Shown here one piece after another: positions 8,397 to 17,700 of a stretch of DNA of 64,000 nucleotides (positions are counted from its first letter, which is position 1; each line of letters opens with the position of its first letter). The DNA is from Aureimonas sp. AU22. Its GTDB lineage: Bacteria > Pseudomonadota > Alphaproteobacteria > Rhizobiales > Rhizobiaceae. Under the pieces are notes generated by a model. It made no database searches, had not been told where the DNA came from, and was given only the letters and a program-made list of their open reading frames with translations. The translations under genes were made by a program, and so were the position numbers. Location: positions 57,113-121,112 of the forward strand of contig NZ_BBWJ01000049.1 in the NCBI RefSeq assembly GCF_001463745.1, in the 5' to 3' direction.

Positions 8397-8412
8397 TTTG
8401 CAGGTGACTCTG
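8396..8412 (+). repeat. 17-bp direct repeat, copy 2
   Basis: Identical to 6445-6461 (atttgcaggtgactctg). It begins on the last base of the stop codon of the damaged DUF6894 gene. Confidence 0.45.
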
Positions 8413-8518
8413 AGCTGACAGCTGGCAGTTATCGACCCAAAGTGGGCGTCCCGTTGGCTGCCGAGATGTCTTCAAAACAGACATCCCAGCGATCACCGAA
8501 GCGGTATAGACGAGACCC

Positions 8519-9280
8519 CTAAGCGAGACGCACCGATATCCCGCCATCGGCCAGCATCGGACTTCCAGTTACGAAGGACGATCGGTCGGACAGGAGGAAC
8601 AGCGCCGCTTGCGCGATCTCCTGGGCATTCGCCATGCGCTTCATCGGGTGAAGGCTAGCGACAAAATCGAGGACGGTTGCGTTGCCCTGGCCGCCGGCGG
8701 GCGTGATCGTGCCACCAGGCAACAGGGCATTGATGCGGACCCCATCGGCGGCATGCTCCGAGGCAAGGGAGCGCATCAGACCGATCTGTCCCGCCTTGGA
8801 AGCTGCATAAGCGCCCATGCCTGCGAGCCCGCCGCTGCTGAAGCCCACGAACGACGACGTGAAGATGATGGAGCCAGACCTCTGCTTCTTCATGACGGGG
8901 ATCTGCGCCTTTGCCGCCAGGAACGCACTCGTCAGGTTGACGGCGATGATCTCGTTCCATGTGGCCAACGGCATGTCGGCCGCAGGCAGCATATCCCCCA
9001 CGATGCCGGCATTGTTGAAAGCACCGTCCTAGGCGCCGTATCGATCCATCGCCAGATCGACCAGCGCCTGCGCATAGGCCCCGTCTTTCACGTCCCCCGG
9101 CAGGTGTATCGCGGTCCCCGACCCGCCTCGGGCGATATCCGCCGTCAGCTCCTCTAGCTCGGCCGCGCGACGTGCCCCCAGGATCAGGTTGGCCCCTTCG
9201 GCAGCAAAGAGGCGTGCCGCAGCAGCCCCGATCCCGCTGCTTGCTCCGGTCACGATGATGGTCTTTCCCTGTAGTTCCAT
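8519..9280 (-). pseudogene. Short-chain dehydrogenase/reductase with internal amber stop
   Basis: From ATG 9280 the frame reads KTIIVTGASSGIGAAAARLF, the TGxxxGxG cofactor loop of a classical SDR. It ends after DLAMDRYGA at a TAG (9029-9031). The same frame then continues DGAFNNAGIVGDM (the NNAG motif), the catalytic Ser strand SIIFTSSFVGF, YAASKAG (the YxxxK pair) and ADGGISVRLA at the C-terminus. A single codon therefore separates two halves of an otherwise complete enzyme of about 253 residues. In related proteins the lost position is usually hydrophobic (Leu/Val), consistent with a TTG to TAG change. Either the gene is dead, the base is a sequencing error, or amber readthrough occurs; I favour one of the first two. 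Confidence 0.85.
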
Positions 9281-9691
9281 GGCGTATCCCTCCGAACCAT
9301 GTCGGCTCGTGACACCAATCCCCCAACGCCAGCCACGGCAGCCACCCGATTTCCAGATGGGCCCCAGTCTAAAGCGTGTGGACGCATCTGGCCGAACCTC
9401 AACCGTTGGTGTCCGCTTTTCGCTGAGATCAGCCGATAGCCGACGGCCGCAGCCCACCCAGCCGAGCTGGTCTGCGTATGGTTGGCGGCCGCCCGGAAGC
9501 GGTCCAACCGTTTCCGACCCTCCGGGGACGCCCTGAAAGAGGTGGCTGTCAGCCGAAGGCTGACCTAGAACGGTGCCACCGGGGTAACCCCGGCACCGAG
9601 CGCTTCGCGAAGTTCGCAGGCTTCCTACGACGACTTGAATGATGGCTTAGGAGGCGATGATACGAGCCTTACAGTCACGCATTAGGGTCTG
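9281..9691. other. Non-coding stretch with one copy of the interspersed repeat
   Basis: No credible gene. It contains one copy of the 28-bp intergenic repeat (9493-9520, listed separately) and, around 9395-9440, a related looking gtccgcttttcgctg segment. The remainder up to the IS5 remnant has no structure I can name. Confidence 0.5.
9493..9520. repeat. Interspersed intergenic repeat, copy 1
   Basis: The sequence begins ccggaagcggtccaaccg and ends tttccgaccc. It matches 29591-29618 at 26 of 28 positions and resembles 52048-52075 (about 24 of 28 against copy 2). All copies lie between genes. Function unknown. Confidence 0.6.
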
Positions 9692-9970
9692 TCATCGCCT
9701 GAGCCAATCGAGGGCGGCAGCGAGGCAGAGAACGCCGAAGAAGCTGGCGGCGGTCTTTTCGTAGCGGGTGGCTACAGCGCACCATTCTTTGAGCCGCGCC
9801 CACAGGCGGTCAACGCGGTTGCGGTTGTTCTAGATCCAGCTCGGGCAGGCGGCCGGCGCCTCATGGCGCAGCGGCGGGATGGCAGGACGTGCGCCTATGT
9901 TCCAGATGTGCTGTCGGAATGCGTGGCTGGTGTAGCCGCGATCTGCGACCACCCACTTCGGGATTGCCGA
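9692..9970 (-). mobile_element. IS5-family transposase, C-terminal remnant
   Basis: Read leftward from about 9964, the frame gives PKWVVADRGYTSHAFRQHIW, the DDE-transposase segment around the second catalytic Asp. It continues through RPAIPPLRHEAP to an in-frame TAG at 9830-9832, then NNRNRVDRLWARLKEW, with the catalytic Glu equivalent region and RYEKTA, ending at TGA 9692. In intact relatives the stop position is a Tyr (WIYNN). The N-terminal half and one end of the element are missing, so this is a dead fragment. It immediately precedes the RsbQ-like gene and may have replaced its original upstream region. Confidence 0.8.
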
Positions 9971-10095
9971 CAAGTAGGCGAGAAGGATCAAGGTGCTGCG
10001 GGCCATCTCAGGTGTCCTGCGACGCAATCCTCGACCAAGCGCCCTGACAATGGTAGCCCTCGCGAGAAGGCCAAGTGCGCCAGCAAGGAACTGCT

Positions 10096-10896
10096 TTGTC
10101 CGTCCGCAAGCGCAACAACATCCGTGAAGCAGGTTCCGAAACCCAGGCGATGGTGTTCGCTCATGGCTTCGGCTGTGACCAGAACATGTGGCGGTTCGTA
10201 GCACCGAGGTTCGAGGACAGCTTTCGCACTATCCTGTTCGACCATGTCGGCGCTGGCCGTTCCGACCTCTCCGCCTTCGATCCGAGCAAGTATGCCACCC
10301 TCGACGGCTACGCGGCCGACCTCGTCGAGATCGGGCGCGAACTGGCGTTGCGGGATGCCGTCCTGGTGGCGCACTCGGTCAGCTCCATGATCGGCGTCCT
10401 AGCCCATATCGGGGCGCCCGAGATCTTCGGCAGCCTCGTGCTCGTCAGCCCGTCCCCGCGCTACATCGACGACGAGGGCTATCGGGGCGGCTTCAGCTCG
10501 TCCGATATCGACGAACTCCTCGGATCGCTCGCCGACAACCACCTGGGATGGTCGGCCGCTCTCGCCCCGGCCATTATGGGCAACCCCGATCGACCCGAAC
10601 TCGGACAAGAACTGACGGAAAGCTTCTGCCGGACCGACCCCGAAACCGCGAAGGCGTTCGCCCGGGCGACATTCACGTCGGACAACCGTGCCGATCTGCC
10701 GAAGGTCAGGGCGCCGACGCTCATCCTGCAATGTCGCGAGGACATGATCGCGCCGCCGATTGTCGGCGAGTATGTCAGAGACAGCATCCCCGGCAGCACG
10801 TACGTGCTGCTCGACGCCACCGGCCACTGCCCGAACCTCAGCGCACCCGACCAGGTGACATCGGCGATGAGGTCATTCCTCAACCGAGACGCCTGA
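10096..10896 (+). CDS. RsbQ-like alpha/beta hydrolase (stress-signalling)
   Basis: A 266-residue alpha/beta hydrolase. FAHGFGCDQNMW forms the oxyanion-hole region, and VAHSVSSMIG carries the nucleophile Ser in the HSxS form typical of RsbQ. An Asp in LILQCREDMIAPP and the His in DATGHCPNLSAP complete the triad. In Bacillus subtilis RsbQ acts with the PAS phosphatase RsbP in energy-stress activation of sigma-B. In proteobacteria rsbQ-like genes commonly sit next to PAS sensor kinases or cyclases, as here, where a PAS kinase starts 2 bp later. The start is taken as TTG 10096 because aaggaa lies five bases upstream and the N-terminus SVRKRNN fits homologues; GTG 10075 is the alternative. The ligand or substrate that the hydrolase supplies is unknown. 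Confidence 0.82.
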   Translation: MSVRKRNNIREAGSETQAMVFAHGFGCDQNMWRFVAPRFEDSFRTILFDHVGAGRSDLSAFDPSKYATLDGYAADLVEIGRELALRDAVLVAHSVSSMIGVLAHIGAPEIFGSLVLVSPSPRYIDDEGYRGGFSSSDIDELLGSLADNHLGWSAALAPAIMGNPDRPELGQELTESFCRTDPETAKAFARATFTSDNRADLPKVRAPTLILQCREDMIAPPIVGEYVRDSIPGSTYVLLDATGHCPNLSAPDQVTSAMRSFLNRDA

Positions 10897-10898
10897 CG

Positions 10899-12074
10899 GT
10901 GCGGAACGAAGGCGTTGATCTGTTCGAGCATGCGCCCTGCGGGCTGGCAGTGCTGGACGCAGGCGGGCGCTTCCTCACGACCAACGCAACCCTCTCATCA
11001 TGGGTGGGCGTTGGGGGGGAGGAACTCGTGGGCCGGCGGTTCCAGGACCTCCTTTCCGTCGCCGGACGGATCTTGCACGAAACGCATCTCGCACCCCTTC
11101 TCCTCATGCGGGGTTCGGTCGAGGAGATGGCGGTGGAACTTGTCGCCGCAGGGGGTGAGCGCCTTCCCGTCCTGCTGAACGCCACACGGGATGCAGGGAC
11201 CTCGGGAGACGTCACGCGCGTCGCGATCTTCAAGGCGGCGGAGCGCCGCCGCTACGAGCGAGACCTCCTCAACGCGAAAGACCAGGCCCGCTCCCTGCAA
11301 AGCCAGCTCGAGGAGAGTAACGCAGCGCTCGCCAAGCGTCTCAAGGAGGAACGAGACCTCGGCAAGCTGCGCGAGGAGTTCATCGCCGTGCTCGGGCATG
11401 ACCTGCGCAACCCCCTGGCGTCGATCCAGGCCGGCGCGAAGCTTCTGGGGCGCGAGGTGGCCAGCCCGAAGGCGGTCAGGGTCCTCGCCTTGATGGAAGG
11501 CAGCGTGCTGCGCATGTCGGGCTTGATCGACAACGTGCTCGACTTTGCGAGGGGGCGCCTCGGCGGTGGCATCACGCTCGACCGCAACGCTACGGAACCG
11601 CTCGAACCCATCCTGCGTCAGGTCGTGGACGAGCTTCGTTCGGGGACAGGACGCGACATCGCCACGGAGTTCGATTTGGCGGCGCCCGTCAATTGCGACC
11701 GTGCGCGCATCGCCCAGTTGGTTTCGAACCTCCTCGGCAACGCGCTGACGCACGGTGCCGAGAATCGGCCCATCGTTCTTACCGCACGTTCCACGTCCGA
11801 GGTCTTCGAGGTGTCGGTGACCAATGGCGGCGTGCCGATCTCGCCCGGCGCGATGGAGCGACTGTTCCAGCCGTTCTTTCGCGGCGGAACGCAGCCGAGC
11901 AAGCAGGGGCTCGGCCTGGGTCTGCACATCGCCTCGCAGATCGCACAGGCGCACGGTGGCCGGATCGAGGTTCAGTCGTCGCACGCCGAGACCCGGTTCA
12001 CCTTCCGCATACCGTTGGGAACGGAAGCAGTCGGGAACGGCGATGGAGGAACCGATCTCAGTGGAGGCGGCTGA
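10899..12074 (+). CDS. PAS-domain sensor histidine kinase, probable RsbQ partner
   Basis: A 391-residue protein starting at GTG, two bases after the RsbQ-like stop. Residues 5-115 form a PAS domain (LFEHAPCGLAVLDAGGRFL). Residues 115-160 are a coiled-coil linker. A HisKA dimerisation domain follows, with the phospho-acceptor His in FIAVLGHDLRNPLASIQ. The HATPase_c domain has N box NLLGNAL, G1 with a degenerate acidic patch, FQPFFRG (F box) and GLGLGLHIA (G2). No membrane segments, so it is a cytoplasmic sensor. It probably reads a ligand made or delivered by the RsbQ-like hydrolase, by analogy with the RsbQ-RsbP PAS pair. No receiver is fused; the nearest are at 13449 and 14306. Confidence 0.85.
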   Translation: MRNEGVDLFEHAPCGLAVLDAGGRFLTTNATLSSWVGVGGEELVGRRFQDLLSVAGRILHETHLAPLLLMRGSVEEMAVELVAAGGERLPVLLNATRDAGTSGDVTRVAIFKAAERRRYERDLLNAKDQARSLQSQLEESNAALAKRLKEERDLGKLREEFIAVLGHDLRNPLASIQAGAKLLGREVASPKAVRVLALMEGSVLRMSGLIDNVLDFARGRLGGGITLDRNATEPLEPILRQVVDELRSGTGRDIATEFDLAAPVNCDRARIAQLVSNLLGNALTHGAENRPIVLTARSTSEVFEVSVTNGGVPISPGAMERLFQPFFRGGTQPSKQGLGLGLHIASQIAQAHGGRIEVQSSHAETRFTFRIPLGTEAVGNGDGGTDLSGGG

Positions 12075-12315
12075 ACCCATCGGGAGTCCTACGACAGGAC
12101 GCGTGCGGCGATGTTGTCCAGCGCCTCCGTTGCGGCTTTCGAAGGAGACGTCTCCGAGAAGGAGAGCCCGTGCTCGGGCACGTCGTCACGGGTGGCCCAC
12201 GTGCTTGTAGGCGACGATGGAAGAAACGGCCACCGTTGGATTTCCCCGTTTGCCATGTTCCCCTCGCCGTGGCACGGGTCACCCCTCGCGGCCGGCTGCG
12301 GCATTGGAGTGGTGG

Positions 12316-13452
12316 ATGAAGCGCGTAGATGCCAGCGGCCAGCGGATGGCGGCACTCGTCCGTGGACATGACTGGTCGTCCACTCCGCTCGGTTCAACGG
12401 ACACTTGGCCAGAGGCGCTAAAGCTGCTGCTCAGCATCATGATGGGTTCGCACCAGCCTATGTTCGTGGTCTGGGGTGACGAGCACCGCATCATTTACAA
12501 CGACGGCTATGCGGAGATCCTTGCGTCGAAGCATCCTGCGGCGCTCGGGATGCCCTTTTTTGACGTGTGGCATGAGATCCGGGCCGACCTCGAGCCGATC
12601 GTCGCTCAGGCCATGGCGGGCGAGTCCGTCTTCATGGACGACATCGAGCTGTTGATGCAGCGGAAGGGCTTTCCGGAGGAAACCCACTTCTCGTTCTCCT
12701 ACACGCCCGTTCGCGAGGCCGACGGGCAAGTCGTCGGCATCTTCTGCCCGTGCGTGGAAACAACCGGGTTCGTGATGTCGCAGAGGCAGTTGCTGGAACG
12801 CGAACGGGACCTTTCCGAGGCACTTGCAATGCACCAAACGTTGCTGGAAGAGAAGGATGTCCTGCTCGCGGAGGTCAACCACCGCGTCAAGAACAGCCTC
12901 CAGCTTGTCGTTAGTGCGCTCAGCCTGCAAAGCCGACGCCTCAAGGATCCCGCGACGAAGGCGGCCTTCGATCAGGCCATCAGCCGGGTTCGTGCCATCA
13001 CCTCGGTGCACGAGCGCCTCTATAAATCGCACAATCCCCTAGTCGTAGAGATGAAAGCGTACCTCGAGGGGCTCGCGGACGATCTCGCCGTGACGCCGGA
13101 GATGCGTGAGCGGATGAAGGTCGACGTCGATGGCATCTCGATGAGGACCGAGCGCGCGATCCCGCTCGCGATCATCGTGAACGAACTCGTAACCAACTGT
13201 CTAAAATATGCCTACCCGGCGGATCGTCCGGGCCCGATCGTCCTTTCCCTCCTGAAGGGAAGCGACGACATGCTCGAACTGACTGTCGCCGACGAGGGAG
13301 TCGGCATGTTGACGAAGGAGGAGTCCGGTGGAGGCCTTGGCACCAGGCTGGTTGCCACCATGGCGAGCCAGCTCGGAGCCACGGTCGACAGGTCGACCAC
13401 ACGGGACGGGTTCAAGGTCTCGCTCGTCTTCTCCCGCGAGGAGCTCACATGA
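12316..13452 (+). CDS. PAS / HisKA_2-type sensor histidine kinase
   Basis: A 378-residue cytoplasmic protein. ATG 12316 is chosen because upstream residues lack coding character. The N-terminal 150 residues form a PAS-like sensor typical of this group (HDWSSTPLGSTDTWP, then HQPMFVVWGDEHRIIYNDGY). A coiled coil leads to the HisKA_2 phospho-acceptor region EVNHRVKNSLQLVVSALSLQ. The ATPase domain has the N box IIVNELVTNCLKYAY and glycine box ADEGVG, then GGGLGTRLV. HisKA_2/HWE kinases are largely alphaproteobacterial and often feed the general stress response or light responses. Its stop overlaps the start of the receiver gene at 13449 (ATGA), so the two are a cognate pair. Confidence 0.85.
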   Translation: MKRVDASGQRMAALVRGHDWSSTPLGSTDTWPEALKLLLSIMMGSHQPMFVVWGDEHRIIYNDGYAEILASKHPAALGMPFFDVWHEIRADLEPIVAQAMAGESVFMDDIELLMQRKGFPEETHFSFSYTPVREADGQVVGIFCPCVETTGFVMSQRQLLERERDLSEALAMHQTLLEEKDVLLAEVNHRVKNSLQLVVSALSLQSRRLKDPATKAAFDQAISRVRAITSVHERLYKSHNPLVVEMKAYLEGLADDLAVTPEMRERMKVDVDGISMRTERAIPLAIIVNELVTNCLKYAYPADRPGPIVLSLLKGSDDMLELTVADEGVGMLTKEESGGGLGTRLVATMASQLGATVDRSTTRDGFKVSLVFSREELT

Positions 13453-13826
13453 GCCTTTGCGTCCTGATCGTCGAAGACGAGATGCTGCTTGCCATGGACC
13501 TCGAGGACATCCTCGTGGAGGCAGGATACGGCGTCGTCGGGAACGCCGTCGACATGCACCAGGCGATCGCGATGTGCGAGGAGCACGGCGAGCGGATCGA
13601 CATCGCCATCATGGACGTCCACCTCGCCCGCGGCACAAACGGCGTCGAGACGGCGAAGGTCCTGCGCCAGCGTTGGAACATCCCTTCGCTCTTCGTCAGC
13701 GGCAACATCGACGAAAGGATGCAGGCCCTTGCCCTGGAATGGGAGCCAGCCGGGTTCGTCGGCAAGCCGTTCTCGCAGCGTGAGGTCCTGAAGGCGCTGG
13801 CAGCCGTGTCAACGAAAGCTGCCTGA
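13449..13826 (+). CDS. Single-domain response regulator
   Basis: A 125-residue CheY-like receiver: CVLIVEDEMLLAMDLE carries the acidic pair, IAIMDVHLARG the phospho-acceptor Asp, SLFVSGN the switch Ser, and GFVGKPF the conserved Lys. No output domain follows, so it works by protein interaction or as a phosphate sink for the HisKA_2 kinase whose stop codon it overlaps by four bases. It is a paralogue of the receiver at 14306-14695, sharing the LIVEDE, IMD, SLFVS and KPF blocks. Confidence 0.88.
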   Translation: MSLCVLIVEDEMLLAMDLEDILVEAGYGVVGNAVDMHQAIAMCEEHGERIDIAIMDVHLARGTNGVETAKVLRQRWNIPSLFVSGNIDERMQALALEWEPAGFVGKPFSQREVLKALAAVSTKAA

Positions 13827-14305
13827 CGCACAAAGGCGTACCGCCCGGTCTGCCGGCCGCGAGAAGGGCTTGCCGCATCTAACCCTGCGGACATGTATTC
13901 GGGTCGTCCCACGAGGTAGCCTTAGAGGGTATCGCGTCCGATCTCCCGAAGGAGCCTCGACTGTGCCTTCGTGTCGGTGCCCTCGGCTGGGTTCGCGATA
14001 TAGCTGGGGGAGCTCCGGACCACACGTTGCACGTGAGATTGGTTCTGCAAAATTCTTGAGGGACTCACCTTAAGGAGTGGATCGTCGTTCCCAGTTAAAG
14101 CCGGCGCATCGCGGAAACGAGCGGTCCAGCGTGGCCCGGCTCCGTGACCGGCGGAGTTCCACCGATGCGCTAGGCAGCACCTTCCGGACACCCGGAGCAG
14201 AAACGGGAGGGAACGCAGGCGGCCATGGACCATTCCTCGCCTGTCGACCTCGTCGGTCTCGCGCCGAAGGCTTACGTGCCGCCTTCCGGACGGAAGGATA
14301 GCCTC
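13827..14305. other. Non-coding stretch upstream of the second receiver gene
   Basis: No credible gene. It probably holds the promoter of the receiver/GAF-PAS-kinase unit. I looked for the alphaproteobacterial stress sigma (EcfG) pattern GGAAC plus CGTT at 16-18 bp and found no convincing pair. Confidence 0.4.
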
Positions 14306-14695
14306 ATGCCGCTCAACATCCTGATCGTTGAGGACGAACCGTTGATCGCCCTCGACCTCCAGACAATTATAGAGGACGCCGAACACCATCTCGTCGGCAT
14401 CGCCGACACGATGGGGCGAGCCCTAGCGCTCGCCACAGGCGCCAACGTCGACGTCGCGATCATGGACATCGAACTCGCGACCATGCCGGATGGCATCGAG
14501 ACGGCCCGCCGCCTCCGCGAGGAGCACGGAGTTCGCTCGCTCTTCGTCAGCGCCAACATCGAGGTGGGAACGCGGGCGGCGGCGGCGGTACTCGATCCCG
14601 TAGGCTTTATCGACAAACCGTTCGTCGCAAGGCAGATACTGGGGGCACTGGATCCCGTGCATGAAGAGCTCTATCCAGCTCTCGAGCGTCAGTAG
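14306..14695 (+). CDS. Single-domain response regulator (second copy)
   Basis: A 129-residue CheY-like receiver: NILIVEDEPLIALDLQ, VDVAIMDIELA with the phospho-acceptor Asp, SLFVSANIE with the switch Ser, and GFIDKPF with the conserved Lys. ATG 14306 follows ggaagga at a suitable distance; a longer in-frame start at 14225 lacks a site. It is 38 bp upstream of the large GAF/PAS HWE-type kinase and read in the same direction, so the kinase is its likely partner. Confidence 0.87.
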   Translation: MPLNILIVEDEPLIALDLQTIIEDAEHHLVGIADTMGRALALATGANVDVAIMDIELATMPDGIETARRLREEHGVRSLFVSANIEVGTRAAAAVLDPVGFIDKPFVARQILGALDPVHEELYPALERQ

Positions 14696-14733
14696 GCAAG
14701 CGCGGCATCGGCACGACATAAGGCAATTTTGAC

Positions 14734-17700
14734 GTGCAAGACCGACAAAGTGGCATCGAGGCAACGGCCGCGGACGATGCGAGGCTGGACGCCCTCTCCT
14801 CTTACGGTGTCCTCGACACGCCGCCCGAGCAGGGTTTCGACGACATCGTCATGCTTGCCGCGCAGACTTGCGGAACGCCCGTGGCGCTCGTTAGCCTTGT
14901 CGACCGAGACCGTCAGTGGTTCAAGGCGCGCATCGGCTTCGAGTCGTGCGAGACACCGCTCGGGCAGTCGGTCTGTGCCCATGCTTTGAAGCAGACCGAC
15001 CTCCTCGTCATCACCGACTTGGCAGCCGATCCCCGTACCGCCGACAACCCGCTCGTGACGGGCGAGCCGCGCCTGCGTTTCTATGCGGGCGCTCCTTTGG
15101 TCACACCCGACGGCGAGGTCCTGGGGACGCTCTGTGTCATCGACCACATCGCGAGGCCGGGCGGACTGAACCCAACGCAACGGGGAGCTCTCGAGGCGTT
15201 GTCGCGGCAGGTGATGACGCAACTCGACTTGCGACGGGCTTTGGCCGAACGCGATGTCACTGCCCGAGCCCGAACGGCTGAGCAGGAGCGGGCCCGTCAG
15301 GTTTTGGACAGCGCCGTCGACTTCGGCATCGTCGTGATGGACAGGGACGGCTTCGTCACGGAATGGAACAAGGGGGCGGAAGGCATCTTCGGCTGGACCG
15401 AGGACGAGATGCGCGGACAGCGTGCCGATCGTTTCTTCACGCCGGAGGACCGGGCCGCGTCGCGAGCCGACGTCGAGATGGACCTGTCGCTACGGGACGG
15501 TCGCGCCGAGGACGAGCGCTGGCACCTTCGCAAGGACAACTCCCGCTTCTGGGCCAGTGGCGAGATGATGCCCCTTCTGGACGGCAGTGGTGGCCACGCC
15601 GGTTTTGTGAAGATCCTGCGGGACCGGACGGCCGAGCACCTCGCCGGCCGCAGGCTTGAGGTTGCCGAGGCGCGGCTGCGCCAGGCGCAAGAGGCCGGCG
15701 GCATCGGCGTATTCTCCGTCGATGTTGCGACGGGGACGCTAAGCGGCACGCCTGAGTTCTGTCGCCTCTACGGTCTCGACGAGAGGCCCGAACGCCCGGC
15801 CGAGGACTTCGAGGCGCTCGTCGTTCCTGAGGACCGGGACCTGGTATCGACGAACTCCACTCGCCGCGCAGCCGAGTCACCCCGAGACGTGGAATACCGC
15901 ATTCGCCGAGCTGATACGGGCGAGTTGCGCTGGATCGCGCGCAAGGGCGAGTTCCATAAGGACGACGACGGCCGCCCCGTCCGCTTCCTCGGCGTGGCAC
16001 GCGACGTCACGGCGAGGGTGCAGGTCGAAACGGAGCTCCGAGCCAGCGAGGAGAAGTGGCGCTCCCTCTTCGAGCAGCTCCACGAGGGCTTCCTTCTCGG
16101 CAGCGTCGTTCGCGACGAGGCCGGCAAAGTCGTCGACTGGCGCTACGAGGAGGTGAACCGGGCTTGGCACGAGCTGATGGGCGTGCCCGTTGGCGCGGCG
16201 GTCGGCCGGACCGTGCGGGAATTGATCCCCGAGGTTGAGGACGAATGGATCGCGGAGATGGCGGGTGTCGTCGACCGGAATGTCGGCTCCTCCTTCACGC
16301 GGCAGGTCGGCGCGCTCGGTCGCTGGTACGAGGGAGCCGTCCAACCCCTCGGCGACGACCGCTTCACGGTGATCTTCCTCGACGTGACGGAGCGGATCGT
16401 CTCGGAGGCGCGGCGGACTGCGCTCGCCGAATTGAACGACGCCCTCCTTGAACAGGTCGAGGACGACGCGTTGTCGAAGTCGGCCGCCGCGGTGATCGGG
16501 AAGGCACTCGGCGTCGGCCGGGTCGGGTACGGGACCATCGCCGAGGATGGGGTGACCTTGACCGTGCCCTATGACTGGACCGCCCCCGCGTTCGCGTCCG
16601 TCGCCGGGACTCATCACTTCGACGACTATGGACGCTACAGCGAGAACCTCGTCCGTGGCGAGACGGTGGTGATCGACGACGTCAGGCTGGATCCCCGCAC
16701 CACAAACAACTCGGCGGCGCTTGAGAGCCTCTCGGTTCGCACGCTCGTCAACTACCCGACGGTGGAGAACGGCCGAACCGTCGCCATCCTTTATGTGAAC
16801 GATGACAAGCCACGCCATTGGACGGAGGAAGACGTCGCCTTCGTCGGGGAAGCGGCGACACGGACACGCCTGGCGACGGAACGACGCCGTGCCGAGTACG
16901 CCCTGCGCGAGAGTGAAGACCGCCGTCGGCTTGCCGCGGACATGGGCGAGGTCGGCGTCTTCGATCTCGACCTCGACACGAGGGAGCTCCTCTGGGACGA
17001 CCGCGTCCGCGCGGCGTTCGGCGTCTCGTCCGGACGTCCGGTGGCACAGGAAACCAAGCTTGCGGCCGTTCATGCCGACGACAGGCCCGAGTTCGACCGC
17101 CAGTTCGTGTCGACCCTGGAGGGCGGCGAGTTCGACTTGCAGTTCCGAACCGTCGGGATCGAGGACGGCATCCTGCGCTGGGTCGCGGTGAAGGGACAGG
17201 TGATCCGCAAGGCGAATGGGTCACGCCGCTTCATCGGCGCCGTCCGTGACGTGACCGAACGCGTCGCCGCCGAGGAGCGGCGCCAGCTCCTGAACGCCGA
17301 GCTCGCGCACCGACTGAAGAACACGCTGGCCATCGTGTCGTCCATTACGACGCAGACGCTACGCACTGCACCCGACATGACCACGGCCCGAAAGTCGCTG
17401 ACCGATCGCATCCTGGCGCTGAGCAAGGCACACGACATCCTGCTCACCGGACAACGGGACGCTGGCTCCATCGACGCGATCATCACTGGTGCCTTGGCGA
17501 TCCATGACGATGGGCGCCGCGTCCGGTTGAAGGGTCCGCGGATCCTGATCGGGCCGAAGGCCGCGCTGACCCTTTCCCTGATCGTGCACGAGCTCGCGAC
17601 GAACGCGGGCAAGTACGGCGCGTTGTCCGTGCCCGACGGGGTCGTCGACGTGATTTGGTCGGTTGATCGGCATTCGGACACGCGAGTTCCTATGCTGGCA

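Noticed and set aside
13827..14305. EcfG (general stress response) promoter upstream of the receiver gene
   Set aside because: No GGAAC plus CGTT pair at 16-18 bp spacing could be found in this stretch.
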